64,000 bases of DNA from Betaproteobacteria bacterium. GTDB taxonomy: Bacteria > Pseudomonadota > Gammaproteobacteria > Burkholderiales > SG8-39. Positions 8,692 to 17,320 of this stretch are shown one piece after another; positions within the stretch are counted from its first letter, which is position 1; every line of letters begins with the position of its first letter. The position numbers were made by a program, and so were the translations under genes. Under the pieces are notes generated by a model, which was not told where the DNA came from, did not search any database, and saw nothing but the letters and a program-made list of their open reading frames with translations. The stretch is taken from NCBI GenBank assembly GCA_022340285.1, contig JAJDOG010000057.1, positions 1 through 64,000 of the forward strand, written 5' to 3'.

Positions 8692-9909
8692 TCAGATATT
8701 CGGATTATCGGGCGTGAGACCCATGGCGACGCGCCCGAACGCGGCGCTATTGGCATCCCAGTTGACGTGGAAATGGCCCATCGCCGCGTTGATGTCGCGC
8801 ATGTGCCGCTGCATGGGGTTCGAAAGGCGAATGGCGTTGCCGCCCGCCGCGCGAAAAAGCGACGTGCCCGCGGTCGAAGCGAGCACCGCGGCGTAGGTGC
8901 CGTCCCGCCGCCAACGCAGCTTGTCCGCCACAGACGGCACGGATTCCGCCTCTGCAAGGCGCAGGGATTCATGAAAACCCTTGTAGAGGAGCAGCCGCGC
9001 GGCGTCGACCTGCGCGCCGGCTTCCGCAACGCGGCTCTGGATGGTGCCGTGCTCGGCGATGCGTGATCTGCTGGACATCGACTTGCCGGCGCCGAACCGC
9101 TCGATAGTCTGATCGTACATGTCCTGTGCCATGCCGATGACGAGCGACGCAATGAGATGCGGAAAGAGCGCCGCCACCGACTGGCGGTAGAGCGGACCTG
9201 GATTGACTGCGCTTCCCGGCGTGAGATCGCCGCGCACCTCGCGCGCGCCGACCGTCATGTAGCTGGGAACTTCCAGATCCTTGCATGCAACGTCGTGACT
9301 ACCCGTTGCGGCGAGACCCGCCACGTGCCAGGTGTCGATGACCTCGAGCTCCGATTTCGGCACCAGGAACATGCGCGGCTCGGGCGAAGCGTCGGCTGCA
9401 TCCTCGCGGCGGACCATGCCCCCGAGCATCGCCCAGTCGCTGTGCAGGATGCCGCTGCAGAACGGCCAGCGTCCGGAGAGGACATAGCGATCGCCGTTCA
9501 GACGCGCCTGGCCGCACGGGTAGATGACCGCCGAAGCCATCAGCACATCGGGGTTCTCGCCCCAGACGCGGTCCTGGCCTTCGGGTGGCCACATCGCGAG
9601 CATCCAGTGATGGACCGCAAGATTGACGAACACCCATCCGGTCGATCCGCACGCACGCGCGAACTCGCTCGAGATCTCGACCAGCAGCTGATAGTCGAGC
9701 TGCGGCCCGCCGACGCGCGCCGGCTGGTTGATGCGCCACAGGCCGGTCTCGTGCAAGTCGCGAACGGTTGCTTCGGGAAGTCGGCGGAGTGTTTCCGCCT
9801 CGGGTGCACGCTCCCGGATGGCGGGAACGAGCGATTGCGCGCGCCGCAGCATCTCCTCGCGCGTGGCCGCCGCGGTGACCGGCATGCGTTTGGAATTGGT
9901 CTTGGCCAT
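8692..9909 (-). CDS. acyl-CoA-dehydrogenase-fold flavin-dependent monooxygenase (HsaA/HpaB-like)
   Basis: 405 aa from MAKTNSKRMPVT at 9909; the upstream ORF extension is rejected because it runs under the divergent gene. The fold has an N-terminal helical domain (LVPAIRERAPEAE, LHETGLWRINQP), a middle beta domain (RYVLSGRWPFCSG) and a C-terminal helical domain ending in RHMRDINAAMGH. This is the pattern of two-component flavin hydroxylases such as HsaA rather than true acyl-CoA dehydrogenases. Such enzymes need a separate flavin reductase, and none is adjacent. The substrate is unknown. Confidence 0.82.
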   Translation of the reverse strand: MAKTNSKRMPVTAAATREEMLRRAQSLVPAIRERAPEAETLRRLPEATVRDLHETGLWRINQPARVGGPQLDYQLLVEISSEFARACGSTGWVFVNLAVHHWMLAMWPPEGQDRVWGENPDVLMASAVIYPCGQARLNGDRYVLSGRWPFCSGILHSDWAMLGGMVRREDAADASPEPRMFLVPKSELEVIDTWHVAGLAATGSHDVACKDLEVPSYMTVGAREVRGDLTPGSAVNPGPLYRQSVAALFPHLIASLVIGMAQDMYDQTIERFGAGKSMSSRSRIAEHGTIQSRVAEAGAQVDAARLLLYKGFHESLRLAEAESVPSVADKLRWRRDGTYAAVLASTAGTSLFRAAGGNAIRLSNPMQRHMRDINAAMGHFHVNWDANSAAFGRVAMGLTPDNPNI

Positions 9910-10003
9910 GTCCGTCGATCCCGGTCGATAAGCGTCGCCAAATTCTGCCTCAGAACGGCGTTCGGCCGCTACGGATGGCGCGCAGCGTGGTAGATTGGCT
10001 TGC

Positions 10004-10621
10004 ATGGAAGCCGCCTCCGTCCTGCTCCTATCGGGGGGCATCGAGAGCACGACGCTGCTGCACCAGCTCGCCGCCGACGGGGAGCCGGTGCAGGCGCTGT
10101 TCATCGACTACGCCCAGCGCGCGGCGGCGCAGGAGAGTACCGCCGCGCACGTGCAGTGTGGGGAGCTCGGGGTCGAGCTGGTACCGCTGGAGCTCGGGAA
10201 CGTGGGCGAGATCTTCCGGCGCGGGCAGGATCGCAAGCGTCACGTGCCGCTGCCGCACCGTAACCTCGTCGCCCTGAGCATCGGCCTGTCCTACGCGGCG
10301 AACCAGGGCGCGCGCAAGTTGTACCTGGCGGTCAACCTGGACGACACGGTGGATTACGCGAGCGCGTCGCACGCGTTTCTCGCACAATTTCGATTGATAT
10401 GCGGGCTGCTTGGCGATGTACGCCTCGCGACGCCTTTCGTCGGTCTCTCGAAGCGCGAAGTCATCAAGCGGGGTATCGCGCTCGGTGTGGACTACGCGAC
10501 GACGTACAGCTGTCTCCTCGGCTATGCGGTGCATTGCGGCCGGTGCCCGCAATGCCAGAAGCGGCGCGAGGCCTTCCACCAGGCCGGGATCGACGAGCCC
10601 GCCGAGTTCTACAGGACCTGA
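10004..10621 (+). CDS. QueC-like 7-cyano-7-deazaguanine synthase family protein
   Basis: 205 aa from the ATG at 10004; the track used an upstream TTG. N-terminal PP-loop VLLLSGGIEST and a C-terminal zinc site CGRCPQCQKRREAF, with one more Cys in TYSCLLG, match QueC, which makes preQ0 for queuosine or archaeosine-type modifications. The PP-loop has Glu where SGGxDS normally has Asp, and the central substrate region (PLPHRNLVALS, NLDDTVDYASAS) departs from the usual motifs. No queD, queE, queF or tgt is nearby. A paralogue acting on another purine-like substrate is possible. Confidence 0.75.
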   Translation: MEAASVLLLSGGIESTTLLHQLAADGEPVQALFIDYAQRAAAQESTAAHVQCGELGVELVPLELGNVGEIFRRGQDRKRHVPLPHRNLVALSIGLSYAANQGARKLYLAVNLDDTVDYASASHAFLAQFRLICGLLGDVRLATPFVGLSKREVIKRGIALGVDYATTYSCLLGYAVHCGRCPQCQKRREAFHQAGIDEPAEFYRT

Positions 10622-10696
10622 GCACGCCACGGCGGGCGGTTTCCCGATAACGCGAGCGTGAACGAAGCGGTCCCGCGCGCTGTCCGAAGGGATACG

Positions 10697-11578
10697 ATGC
10701 CGGAGCACGCGAAGACGATATCGCTGGTCCTGGGCAGCGGCGGCGCCCGCGGCCTCGCGCACATCGGTGTGATCCGGTGGCTCACCGAGAACGGCTATGT
10801 CATTCGCTCGATCGCGGGCTCTTCCATGGGCGCGCTGGTGGGCGGGATCTACGCGGCGGGAAAGCTAGAGGTGTACGCCGACTGGGTCCTGGCGCTCGAG
10901 CGCATGGACGTCGTGCGGCTGCTCGACCCGTCCTTCGGTCGCGCCGGACTCTTCAAGGGCGAACGGATCATGGACGTGCTGCGCGAGCTGATCGGCGATT
11001 GCACGATCGAGGATCTGCCGGTGTCGTTCACCGCGGTCGCTACGAATCTCGACTCCGGTAAGGAAGTGTGGCTCAGAAAGGGAAAGCTGTTCGACGCGAT
11101 CCGCGCCTCCATCGCGACTCCGCTGATCTTCACACCCTTTTCGCTCGGTGGGCGGAGACTCCTCGATGGCGGGTTGGTGAATCCGATCCCGATCGCGCCC
11201 ACCCTCAACGACTCCACCGATCTCACGGTCGCGGTCAATCTGAGCGGCCGCTCCGAGGTGCGACCCGCGGCGCCGGCGCCGGCGCCGGCGCCTCGCGGCA
11301 ACGCGTATCGTCAGCGCATCCGCAGCTTCGTCGAGAGTCTGTACCCCGCGCGCACTCCGGAGCCTCCCGCACTTGGGATGATCGACATCTTGTACGCCTC
11401 CATGGAGACGATGCAGAACACGATCGCGCGCCTCAAGCTTGCCGCCTACTCGCCCGATGTGGCCATCGACATTCCGCGCAATGCGTGCGCATTCCACGAG
11501 TTCTGGCGCGCGGAGGAACTGATCGCCCTCGGCCACGAGCGTACCGCGCGCGCCTTCGCGAAGACCAGCCAGCATTGA
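10697..11578 (+). CDS. patatin-like phospholipase (RssA family)
   Basis: 293 aa from the ATG at 10697, preceded by AAGGGA; the track start is an upstream GTG. The patatin dyad is present: oxyanion GSGGARG, nucleophile GSSMG and catalytic Asp in DGGLVNP. It is likely a cytoplasmic or membrane-associated acyl hydrolase of the RssA/NTE group. A short Ala-Pro tract (APAPAPAP) separates the catalytic core from the C-terminal region. It lies 75 bp after the QueC-like gene. Confidence 0.9.
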   Translation: MPEHAKTISLVLGSGGARGLAHIGVIRWLTENGYVIRSIAGSSMGALVGGIYAAGKLEVYADWVLALERMDVVRLLDPSFGRAGLFKGERIMDVLRELIGDCTIEDLPVSFTAVATNLDSGKEVWLRKGKLFDAIRASIATPLIFTPFSLGGRRLLDGGLVNPIPIAPTLNDSTDLTVAVNLSGRSEVRPAAPAPAPAPRGNAYRQRIRSFVESLYPARTPEPPALGMIDILYASMETMQNTIARLKLAAYSPDVAIDIPRNACAFHEFWRAEELIALGHERTARAFAKTSQH

Positions 11579-11626
11579 GCGACGCGGCGACCGGCGCGAG
11601 GTCGCGCCGGTCGCTCTCGCGTCGAA

Positions 11627-12037
11627 TCAACCCAGGTTCTGCGCCCAGGCCTGCCCGCCGGAACCGTAGAACTGCAGGCTCCTCGCGTGCGCCGATGCGT
11701 CCTGGACGCCGTGCGCCATCTTGCGGAAGGCGTCGACAACGCGCGCCTTGAGCTCGTTGCCGCCCTGCTCGGTCAGCGAGTGCGCCCACTGCTGGCCGCT
11801 CGAGCGGTAGAAGGCTTTGGTTTGCTCTTCTGCGGTCGACACATCGACCCCACGCGCCATGTTGCGGAAGCCGTCGAGGACGCGCGCGCGCGGTGTCTGC
11901 TCGGTGATCGGCTGTTCCGCACGGGCATGACTGGGCGGAGCCGGGTGACGGGAAGCCGGATGCGGCCGGCGAGCGTGCTTGCGGATGATGGTGATGCTGC
12001 GCTCGGCGGTCGGAGTGATCGTCGTTTGCATGGTCAT
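11627..12037 (-). CDS. small protein with two copies of a ~38-residue repeat, unknown function
   Basis: 136 aa from the ATG at 12037, 8 nt after AGGAGA. The N-terminal ~45 residues are basic and Pro/His-rich. The rest is an internal duplication: ARVLDGFRNMARGVD...FYRSSGQQWAHSL and ARVVDAFRKMAHGVQ...FYGSGGQAWAQNL, about 50% identical to each other. No signal peptide or membrane helix is evident. I do not recognise the family. It is alone on the minus strand, convergent with the patatin gene. Confidence 0.7.
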   Translation of the reverse strand: MTMQTTITPTAERSITIIRKHARRPHPASRHPAPPSHARAEQPITEQTPRARVLDGFRNMARGVDVSTAEEQTKAFYRSSGQQWAHSLTEQGGNELKARVVDAFRKMAHGVQDASAHARSLQFYGSGGQAWAQNLG

Positions 12038-12290
12038 GGTCAATGTCTCCTATGGCGGCTCAGGTTTGCCGGCAACTCCGGCCGTCCTGTTGGGAGAGAT
12101 GCTAGGGTCGGCGCGTATCGGCACGATTTCCGGAAGCGCCCAGTTTGTTTCCCGATTGTTTCAGGGACGTGCCATCGGGGGCGCGTCTCGTTCCTCTTCG
12201 TGTTGATCGCCGCGATCATCGGACTGAAGCTCGTTTCCTAGGTAACATTGCCGCCGTGCCCCGCGCATTGGAATCCGCTGAGGGACCGTC

Positions 12291-12935
12291 ATGAAAGCCC
12301 GCCGTCTCGCCCTTCTGATGACCCTTGCATCGTTACTCGTATCCGGGTGCGCCCCGGCGACGAAGCTGACGAATGCGTGGGTGGACCCCTCTTACAAGGG
12401 CCCGCCCTTCGAGAACCTGCTCGTGCTCGGGATTTCGAAGAATCCGGGCGTGCGACGCACCTTCGAGGACGAGTTCTCCGCGAAGCTGCGCGCGGCGGGC
12501 GTGAAGAAGGCGGTCCCCGGCTACACCGTGCTCCCCGAAAGCGGCAAAGTCCCGACGCCCGTCCTGGAAGGGATCCTCAAGAAGATGGGCGCCGACGGCG
12601 CGATCGTTGCCCGCGTGCTCGACGTCGATCGCAGGACCGCCTATTCGCCGGGCTATGTCACGGTGATTCCCAGCGTCGGGTACGCCCGGGGCTTCTACGG
12701 GTTCTATGGTTCGGCGATCGCAGTGTCGACGCCGCCTACCCCCTATCAGTACGAGGTCGTGGTTGTCGAGACGAGCCTGTGGCAGACGCGCGACGCTACG
12801 TTGGTGTGGTCGGCGACCACGCAGACCACGGATCCAGGCGAGCTCAGGAAGGAGATCGCCGGTTACGCCGACATCATCATCGGGGCCTTGCGCGAACGCG
12901 ACCTGATCGGCGCAGCACCTCAACAGAAGAAATAA
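12291..12935 (+). CDS. secreted lipoprotein, DUF4136-like
   Basis: 214 aa. It has a lipoprotein signal peptide with lipobox LVSGC (Cys ~20), followed by TKLTNAWVDPSYKGPPFENLLVLG. This resembles envelope lipoproteins of the DUF4136 type. A Tyr/Gly-rich stretch (YARGFYGFYG) lies in the middle, then VVVVETSLWQTRDATLVWSA. It is presumably anchored in the outer membrane. It is followed 34 bp later by another small secreted protein, so the pair may be an envelope operon. Function unknown. Confidence 0.8.
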   Translation: MKARRLALLMTLASLLVSGCAPATKLTNAWVDPSYKGPPFENLLVLGISKNPGVRRTFEDEFSAKLRAAGVKKAVPGYTVLPESGKVPTPVLEGILKKMGADGAIVARVLDVDRRTAYSPGYVTVIPSVGYARGFYGFYGSAIAVSTPPTPYQYEVVVVETSLWQTRDATLVWSATTQTTDPGELRKEIAGYADIIIGALRERDLIGAAPQQKK

Positions 12936-12969
12936 CCCGCGCGCGAGACCGCGCATTTTGGAGAGAACC

Positions 12970-13338
12970 ATGCGACGTTGCAGACTGTTCCTGGCATTCC
13001 TGGCACTGACGTTGATCCCGGCACTCGCCGCGGCGGCGGGATGGGGTGCCCTGCTCCTGCAGGGCCCGACCGAATGGTTCAACGGGGACGACATGAAGCT
13101 GCTGGTCGACAGTGCGCGGGAAGCGCTCGAGAAGGCGCCGGTCGGCCGGACCATCGACTGGAGCAACCCGGCGACCAATAATTCCGGCGCGACCACGGTC
13201 CTCGCGGAATCGACGAAGAACGGCCGGGTCTGCAAGACGATCAGTGTCGCGACCCAGGCTAAGGGCTTGAAGGAGTCCATGCGCTATGTCGCCTGCCGGG
13301 AGCCCGACGGTCGCTGGGGGCTGAGCGTCGCGCAGTAG
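12970..13338 (+). CDS. small secreted protein, RT0821/Lpp0805 surface-antigen-like
   Basis: 122 aa from the ATG at 12970 with GGAGAG upstream. It has a signal peptide (MRRCRLFLAFLALTLIPALAAAA), then a mature domain with DWSNPATNNSG, a cysteine in RVCKT and a C-terminal YVACREPDGRWGL. The Asn-Pro...Cys...CR-DG-W spacing recalls RT0821/Lpp0805-family and 17-kDa surface-antigen C-terminal domains. That assignment is by pattern only. The two mature cysteines could form a disulfide. It is probably cotranscribed with the preceding lipoprotein. Confidence 0.72.
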   Translation: MRRCRLFLAFLALTLIPALAAAAGWGALLLQGPTEWFNGDDMKLLVDSAREALEKAPVGRTIDWSNPATNNSGATTVLAESTKNGRVCKTISVATQAKGLKESMRYVACREPDGRWGLSVAQ

Positions 13339-13386
13339 GCGGCCGAAAGCGTCGCTCATCGACAGCGGCGTGTCGCCCTCTTTCCG

Positions 13387-16050
13387 ATGACCGTTCGCGC
13401 AATCAGGGCGCTCTTCGAGCCTGAGCGCATTGCTTTTGCGCCGGGCGCGCACGGCGACGCGGCGGCCGAGCGGACGCTCCGCGCCAATCTCGCCAAGCCT
13501 GGACTGGCCGTTCCGGTTCAGGAAATCACCCATCGGCTTCCGCGCGATGTCCGATTCGACCTCGGAGTGATCGCGCTGCCGAATCGTCATGCGGAAAGCG
13601 CGCTCGAGCGGCTTGCCCGGCACGGCTGCCAGGCCGCCGTGCTTGTCGACACCCACATGCGCCGCACGCCGGAGACGGTGCGGGAGTTGCAGGCATTGCG
13701 CGCACTTGCGCGCGAGCTGGGGCTCCGCACCCTCGGTCCTTCCCGCGGTGGGGTCATCGTGCCAGCCCTCGGCATGAGCGCCGGCACGGTGGGTGACATT
13801 CCGGTTGCGGGATCGTTCGCGTTCGTCACGCAATCCGATTCCGTGCTGGTCGCGATGCTCGATCGCGCGGCAGCGCGGGGCATCGGCTTCTCGAAAGTCG
13901 CATCGGTCGGAAAGCCGAGCGACGTCGTGCTCGGTGATCTGCTCGATTATCTTGCGGCGGACGAGGAGACGCGCGCAGTGTTGGTCCACCTCGAGAACGT
14001 CGCCGATCCGCGCCGGTTTGTCTCTGCCGCGCGTGCCGTCGCATGGGGAAAACCGGTTCTGGTGCTTCGCGGCGGACGATCGTGCGAGCCCGCCGACATT
14101 GGTGAAGGTCTGCTCGACGCGCTCGTGCGGCGCGACGACGTGTACGACGCCGTATTTCACCGCACCGGGCTAGTCCGCGTACCGTCGATCGACGCGATGT
14201 TCGACGCGGCGCTCGCGCTCTCGCGGTTCGGCCCGCGGCATGTGCAGGCGCTCCGCCGCGGTCGGCTTGCCATTCTGGCGAATGGCACGGGCGCCGCATT
14301 GCTCGCTGCTGACGCCCTGGCTGCAGGGGGCGGGACGCTGGCGCCGCTTGGCGCGGCAACCAGGAGAACGCTCGCGAGGTCGGGCGCGCTGACCGAGCGC
14401 GAATGCTGCGTCGATCTCGGCGTCGAGGCGACCCCTGCGAGATTTGCGGACGCACTGAAAGTCGTTCTGGCCGGCGGCGAGACCGACTGCGTTCTGGCGA
14501 TTTTCGCGCCCGCTGCCGGTGCCAACTCGGTTGCGGTCGCGACGGCCGTCGCCGACGCGACGACGCGGAGCAACGGTGGCATCGTGATCGCCGCGTGGCT
14601 GGGCGCCGAGGGTTTTCGGGAAGCGCAAGCGGTCTTGGAGCGCGCGGGGGTGCCGCTGTACCGGGACACGGTCGAGGCGGTAGACGCCTTCCTCGCCGGC
14701 GTGCGCGCAGGCCGCGCCCGCGAGCAGCTTGCCGAGATTCCGTCCCTGGTCGTCGGCGCCGAAGCGCCTCGGACGGCAGAGGCCACGGCCATGATCGACG
14801 CTGCGCTCGCACGCGGTCGACAGTTCATTCAGGGCGACGATGCGCTCGAGCTCCTCGAGGCATACGGGATACACACTGCGGGGTCGCGTCGCGTGCGCAC
14901 CATCGCCGAGGCGCATGCTGCCGCTCGTGCCGTCGGCTTCCCCGTTAGCGTAGCGGGCCTGGTACGTGGAGGCGGTCGCCGACCCGCGCGACTGGCAGCG
15001 CTCGAGGCGGGCGACGCCGGGGCACTCGCGAAGCGCTGCCGCACGTTGCGCGAGCGTGCGCGGCGCATGCATCCTGGTGCTCGGCTGGCGAGTTTTCTGG
15101 TGAGCGCCGCGCGACGCCCGGACGACTCGCTCTCGCTCATGCTCGGTGTGACGACCGATCCGCTGTTTGGTCCCGTGATAGTGGTGGGGCAGGGCGGCCC
15201 GCACTTCGCCGCCATGGACGACCTCGTCTGTGCGCTGCCGCCGCTCAATGCGGCATTGGCGCGCTCAGCCCTCGGCGACACGCGCATCGGGCGACTTCTA
15301 CTTGGCGAGACGGGGCGCTCCACCGCGAACGCCGAATCGGTGATCACAGCGCTGGTTCAGCTCTCGCAGCTGGCCGCCGACCAGCCCGCCCTGGTGGAAT
15401 TGATCGTGAACCCGTTGCTCGCTGCGCCGCATGGCGCGCTCGCGCTGGCCGCCGAGGCGCGGCTCGCGAAGACGCGTCGCGGCGCCCGTGGCGCCGACCG
15501 GCTCGCGATCCGGCCGTACCCGAGATCGCTCGAGTGCACGGTGCGCCTGCGCGACGGCACCGAGACGCGGATGCGCCCGATCCGACCCGAGGACGCGCGC
15601 GCGATGCAAAGCGCGTTTCTGAAGATGACCCCCGAGGATCGGCGCATGCGTCTCTTCACGCCGATGAACGTCCTGCGCGACGACCTCGCTGCGCGTTACA
15701 CCGCAATCGACTACGACCGCGAGATGGCGCTCGTGATCGAGGATGTCGAGCACCCGGGCGAGCTCTGGGGCGGCGCGCGAATCGTCGCGGACCCGGATGG
15801 CGTCACCGCGGATTACGCGGTGTCGACGCGCTCCGACGCGCAGCACCGCGGCATCGGCGAGACCGCCCTGCGTGCCATCCTTGCCTATGCAGCCGAGCGT
15901 GGGATCCGGTCAGTGCGCGGCAGCGTGCTGCGCGAGAATGCGGCCATGCGCGCGCTCGCGAAGCGGGTCGGTTTTCGCGAGACGCACGATCCGGACGATC
16001 CGGCCTGCGTCCTGACGGTGATCGACCCCGCGCGGGTGCGGAGGCCGTGA
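13387..16050 (+). CDS. PatZ-like protein: degenerate NDP-forming acyl-CoA synthetase fused to GNAT acetyltransferase
   Basis: 887 aa with the architecture and length of protein lysine acetyltransferase PatZ/Pat: CoA-binding and ligase-CoA domains (~1-450), ATP-grasp-like region (~480-690) and a GNAT domain (~705-880). The GNAT acetyl-CoA loop QHRGIGE is intact. The synthetase part is eroded. The GPNC-type motif reads GPSRGG, the SQSG loop reads TQSDS, the ATP-grasp lysine region reads FPVSVAGL, and no ASHTG-like histidine loop is seen. The likely role is protein acetylation controlled by a non-catalytic CoA/nucleotide-sensing domain. The gene converges on the SGNH gene with a 3 bp gap. Confidence 0.85.
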   Translation: MTVRAIRALFEPERIAFAPGAHGDAAAERTLRANLAKPGLAVPVQEITHRLPRDVRFDLGVIALPNRHAESALERLARHGCQAAVLVDTHMRRTPETVRELQALRALARELGLRTLGPSRGGVIVPALGMSAGTVGDIPVAGSFAFVTQSDSVLVAMLDRAAARGIGFSKVASVGKPSDVVLGDLLDYLAADEETRAVLVHLENVADPRRFVSAARAVAWGKPVLVLRGGRSCEPADIGEGLLDALVRRDDVYDAVFHRTGLVRVPSIDAMFDAALALSRFGPRHVQALRRGRLAILANGTGAALLAADALAAGGGTLAPLGAATRRTLARSGALTERECCVDLGVEATPARFADALKVVLAGGETDCVLAIFAPAAGANSVAVATAVADATTRSNGGIVIAAWLGAEGFREAQAVLERAGVPLYRDTVEAVDAFLAGVRAGRAREQLAEIPSLVVGAEAPRTAEATAMIDAALARGRQFIQGDDALELLEAYGIHTAGSRRVRTIAEAHAAARAVGFPVSVAGLVRGGGRRPARLAALEAGDAGALAKRCRTLRERARRMHPGARLASFLVSAARRPDDSLSLMLGVTTDPLFGPVIVVGQGGPHFAAMDDLVCALPPLNAALARSALGDTRIGRLLLGETGRSTANAESVITALVQLSQLAADQPALVELIVNPLLAAPHGALALAAEARLAKTRRGARGADRLAIRPYPRSLECTVRLRDGTETRMRPIRPEDARAMQSAFLKMTPEDRRMRLFTPMNVLRDDLAARYTAIDYDREMALVIEDVEHPGELWGGARIVADPDGVTADYAVSTRSDAQHRGIGETALRAILAYAAERGIRSVRGSVLRENAAMRALAKRVGFRETHDPDDPACVLTVIDPARVRRP

Positions 16051-16053
16051 AAG

Positions 16054-17313
16054 CTAGACGCCGGGCCGCCAGAGCCCGGGCTTGATCGACTCTCCGGAGT
16101 CATAGCGCTCCCAGAACCGGCGCAGAATCTTCCGATAGCATGCCGGGTAGGCGTGATGCTCGTCGAGGAACTCGGTGGCGGTGCAGCCGAAACGCTCGGA
16201 TGCCCCGGCGTCGATGATGATCAGGCCCTCGCGTTTCGCCCATTGGTCCAGCGCCGCCTTGGTGCGTTTCACGGCGTCGCCGGCATGGGCACTCGCACCG
16301 AGCGTGCGCTCGAGCCCCGGGATGAGCGGAGGTGCGAACAGCACGAGCCGTCCACCTTTGGCCGCCAGCTCGTTTGAGAGCCGGACGAGGCCATCGAGCA
16401 ATGCAGGGTTGATCTTGCCGTGGCCCTGCACGATTGGCTGCGAGTATCGGGAGTCGGGCGCCGCACCGGCCCGCACGAGCTCGTCGACCCGCGCCGGATC
16501 GACGGGCCGGCCGTCGGCGAAGGTGGCGCTGCCGTCGTTGCGGAAACCGACGCACATGCCGCGGTTGATGGTGTCGAAGTCGCGCGCCGGCGTTCCGTCG
16601 GGGCAGCGGTAGTCGGTGCTCGACGCGTCGAAGAGCGCCCGCTTGACCGCCGCGATGCCGCTCGGGGAGCGCCAGGCGAGGCGCAGGATGCTCCACAGAT
16701 TTCTTACGCGCGGCCAGGAGATGGCGTCCTCCAGCTTCCGGAGGAAGGACACGCTGGGCAGCGCCTGCGGTGACACCGCTGCCGCGGGGGAGAGATCGAG
16801 CGTGTTCGGCTTACCCGGCCGATACAGCATGCCCACCGACCAGTCGAGCGCCAGGAAGATCCATTTCACCTGATCGGAATAATGGTGAACGATGTATTCC
16901 GCTTCGCCGATCGTCGAATGAAGCGGATTGGCGGTCTGGGCGAAGTTGTAGATGCGAACGTCGGGTGGAAACGCGTCCGCGGTGAGGCCCATCGACGTCG
17001 AAGCGCCGAGCACCACGCCGTTGATCTCCGGCAGCCGATCGGCCAGCCGCAGCGACTTGAATGGGCGATTCGCGGTGATGGGCGGGGAGTACGTCACCCC
17101 GCCGGTCGCGTGCTGCCAATCGCTCGCTGCCTTCACGAGCTCCGGTGTCCCCGCGGCCCGCTCGCCCAGCAGGAGATTCAGCCCGACGACGACTGCGAGC
17201 ATCAGCCCCAGCCCGATGAGAAGCGCCGCGTTGTAGCGCCGGCTGCCTGCCTCCGCAGCGGCGTCGGGCGAAGCGACTGCATCGGGCAATGGTCGTGCGT
17301 TCTGTGTGTCCAT
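16054..17313 (-). CDS. membrane-anchored SGNH-like (AlgX/AlgJ/DltD-like) protein paired with MBOAT
   Basis: 419 aa with one N-terminal membrane helix (YNAALLIGLGLMLAVVVGLNLLLG) and a large extracytoplasmic domain. SGNH-like signatures are GVVLGASTSMG near the start, YNFAQTANPLHS, and a C-terminal LDEHHAYPAC carrying the Asp/His pair. Partners of MBOAT proteins of this type complete acyl transfer to exopolysaccharide or cell-surface glycans. It is the last gene of a tightly packed minus-strand run, 7 bp after the MBOAT gene. The acceptor is unknown. Confidence 0.75.
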   Translation of the reverse strand: MDTQNARPLPDAVASPDAAAEAGSRRYNAALLIGLGLMLAVVVGLNLLLGERAAGTPELVKAASDWQHATGGVTYSPPITANRPFKSLRLADRLPEINGVVLGASTSMGLTADAFPPDVRIYNFAQTANPLHSTIGEAEYIVHHYSDQVKWIFLALDWSVGMLYRPGKPNTLDLSPAAAVSPQALPSVSFLRKLEDAISWPRVRNLWSILRLAWRSPSGIAAVKRALFDASSTDYRCPDGTPARDFDTINRGMCVGFRNDGSATFADGRPVDPARVDELVRAGAAPDSRYSQPIVQGHGKINPALLDGLVRLSNELAAKGGRLVLFAPPLIPGLERTLGASAHAGDAVKRTKAALDQWAKREGLIIIDAGASERFGCTATEFLDEHHAYPACYRKILRRFWERYDSGESIKPGLWRPGV

Positions 17314-17320
17314 CCGTGGC

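Noticed and set aside
12178-12241. Hydrophobic peptide end (SFLFVLIAAIIGLKLVS) in the gap before the lipoprotein gene
   Set aside because: It looks like a membrane helix, but no start codon with a ribosome-binding site precedes it closely. Not enough to call a small membrane protein.
13826-15204. Long ORFs antisense to the PatZ-like gene (for example 13826-14812 and 14170-15204, minus strand)
   Set aside because: They are Arg/Pro-rich shadows of a strongly conserved plus-strand gene in GC-rich DNA, with no domain or ribosome-binding site.
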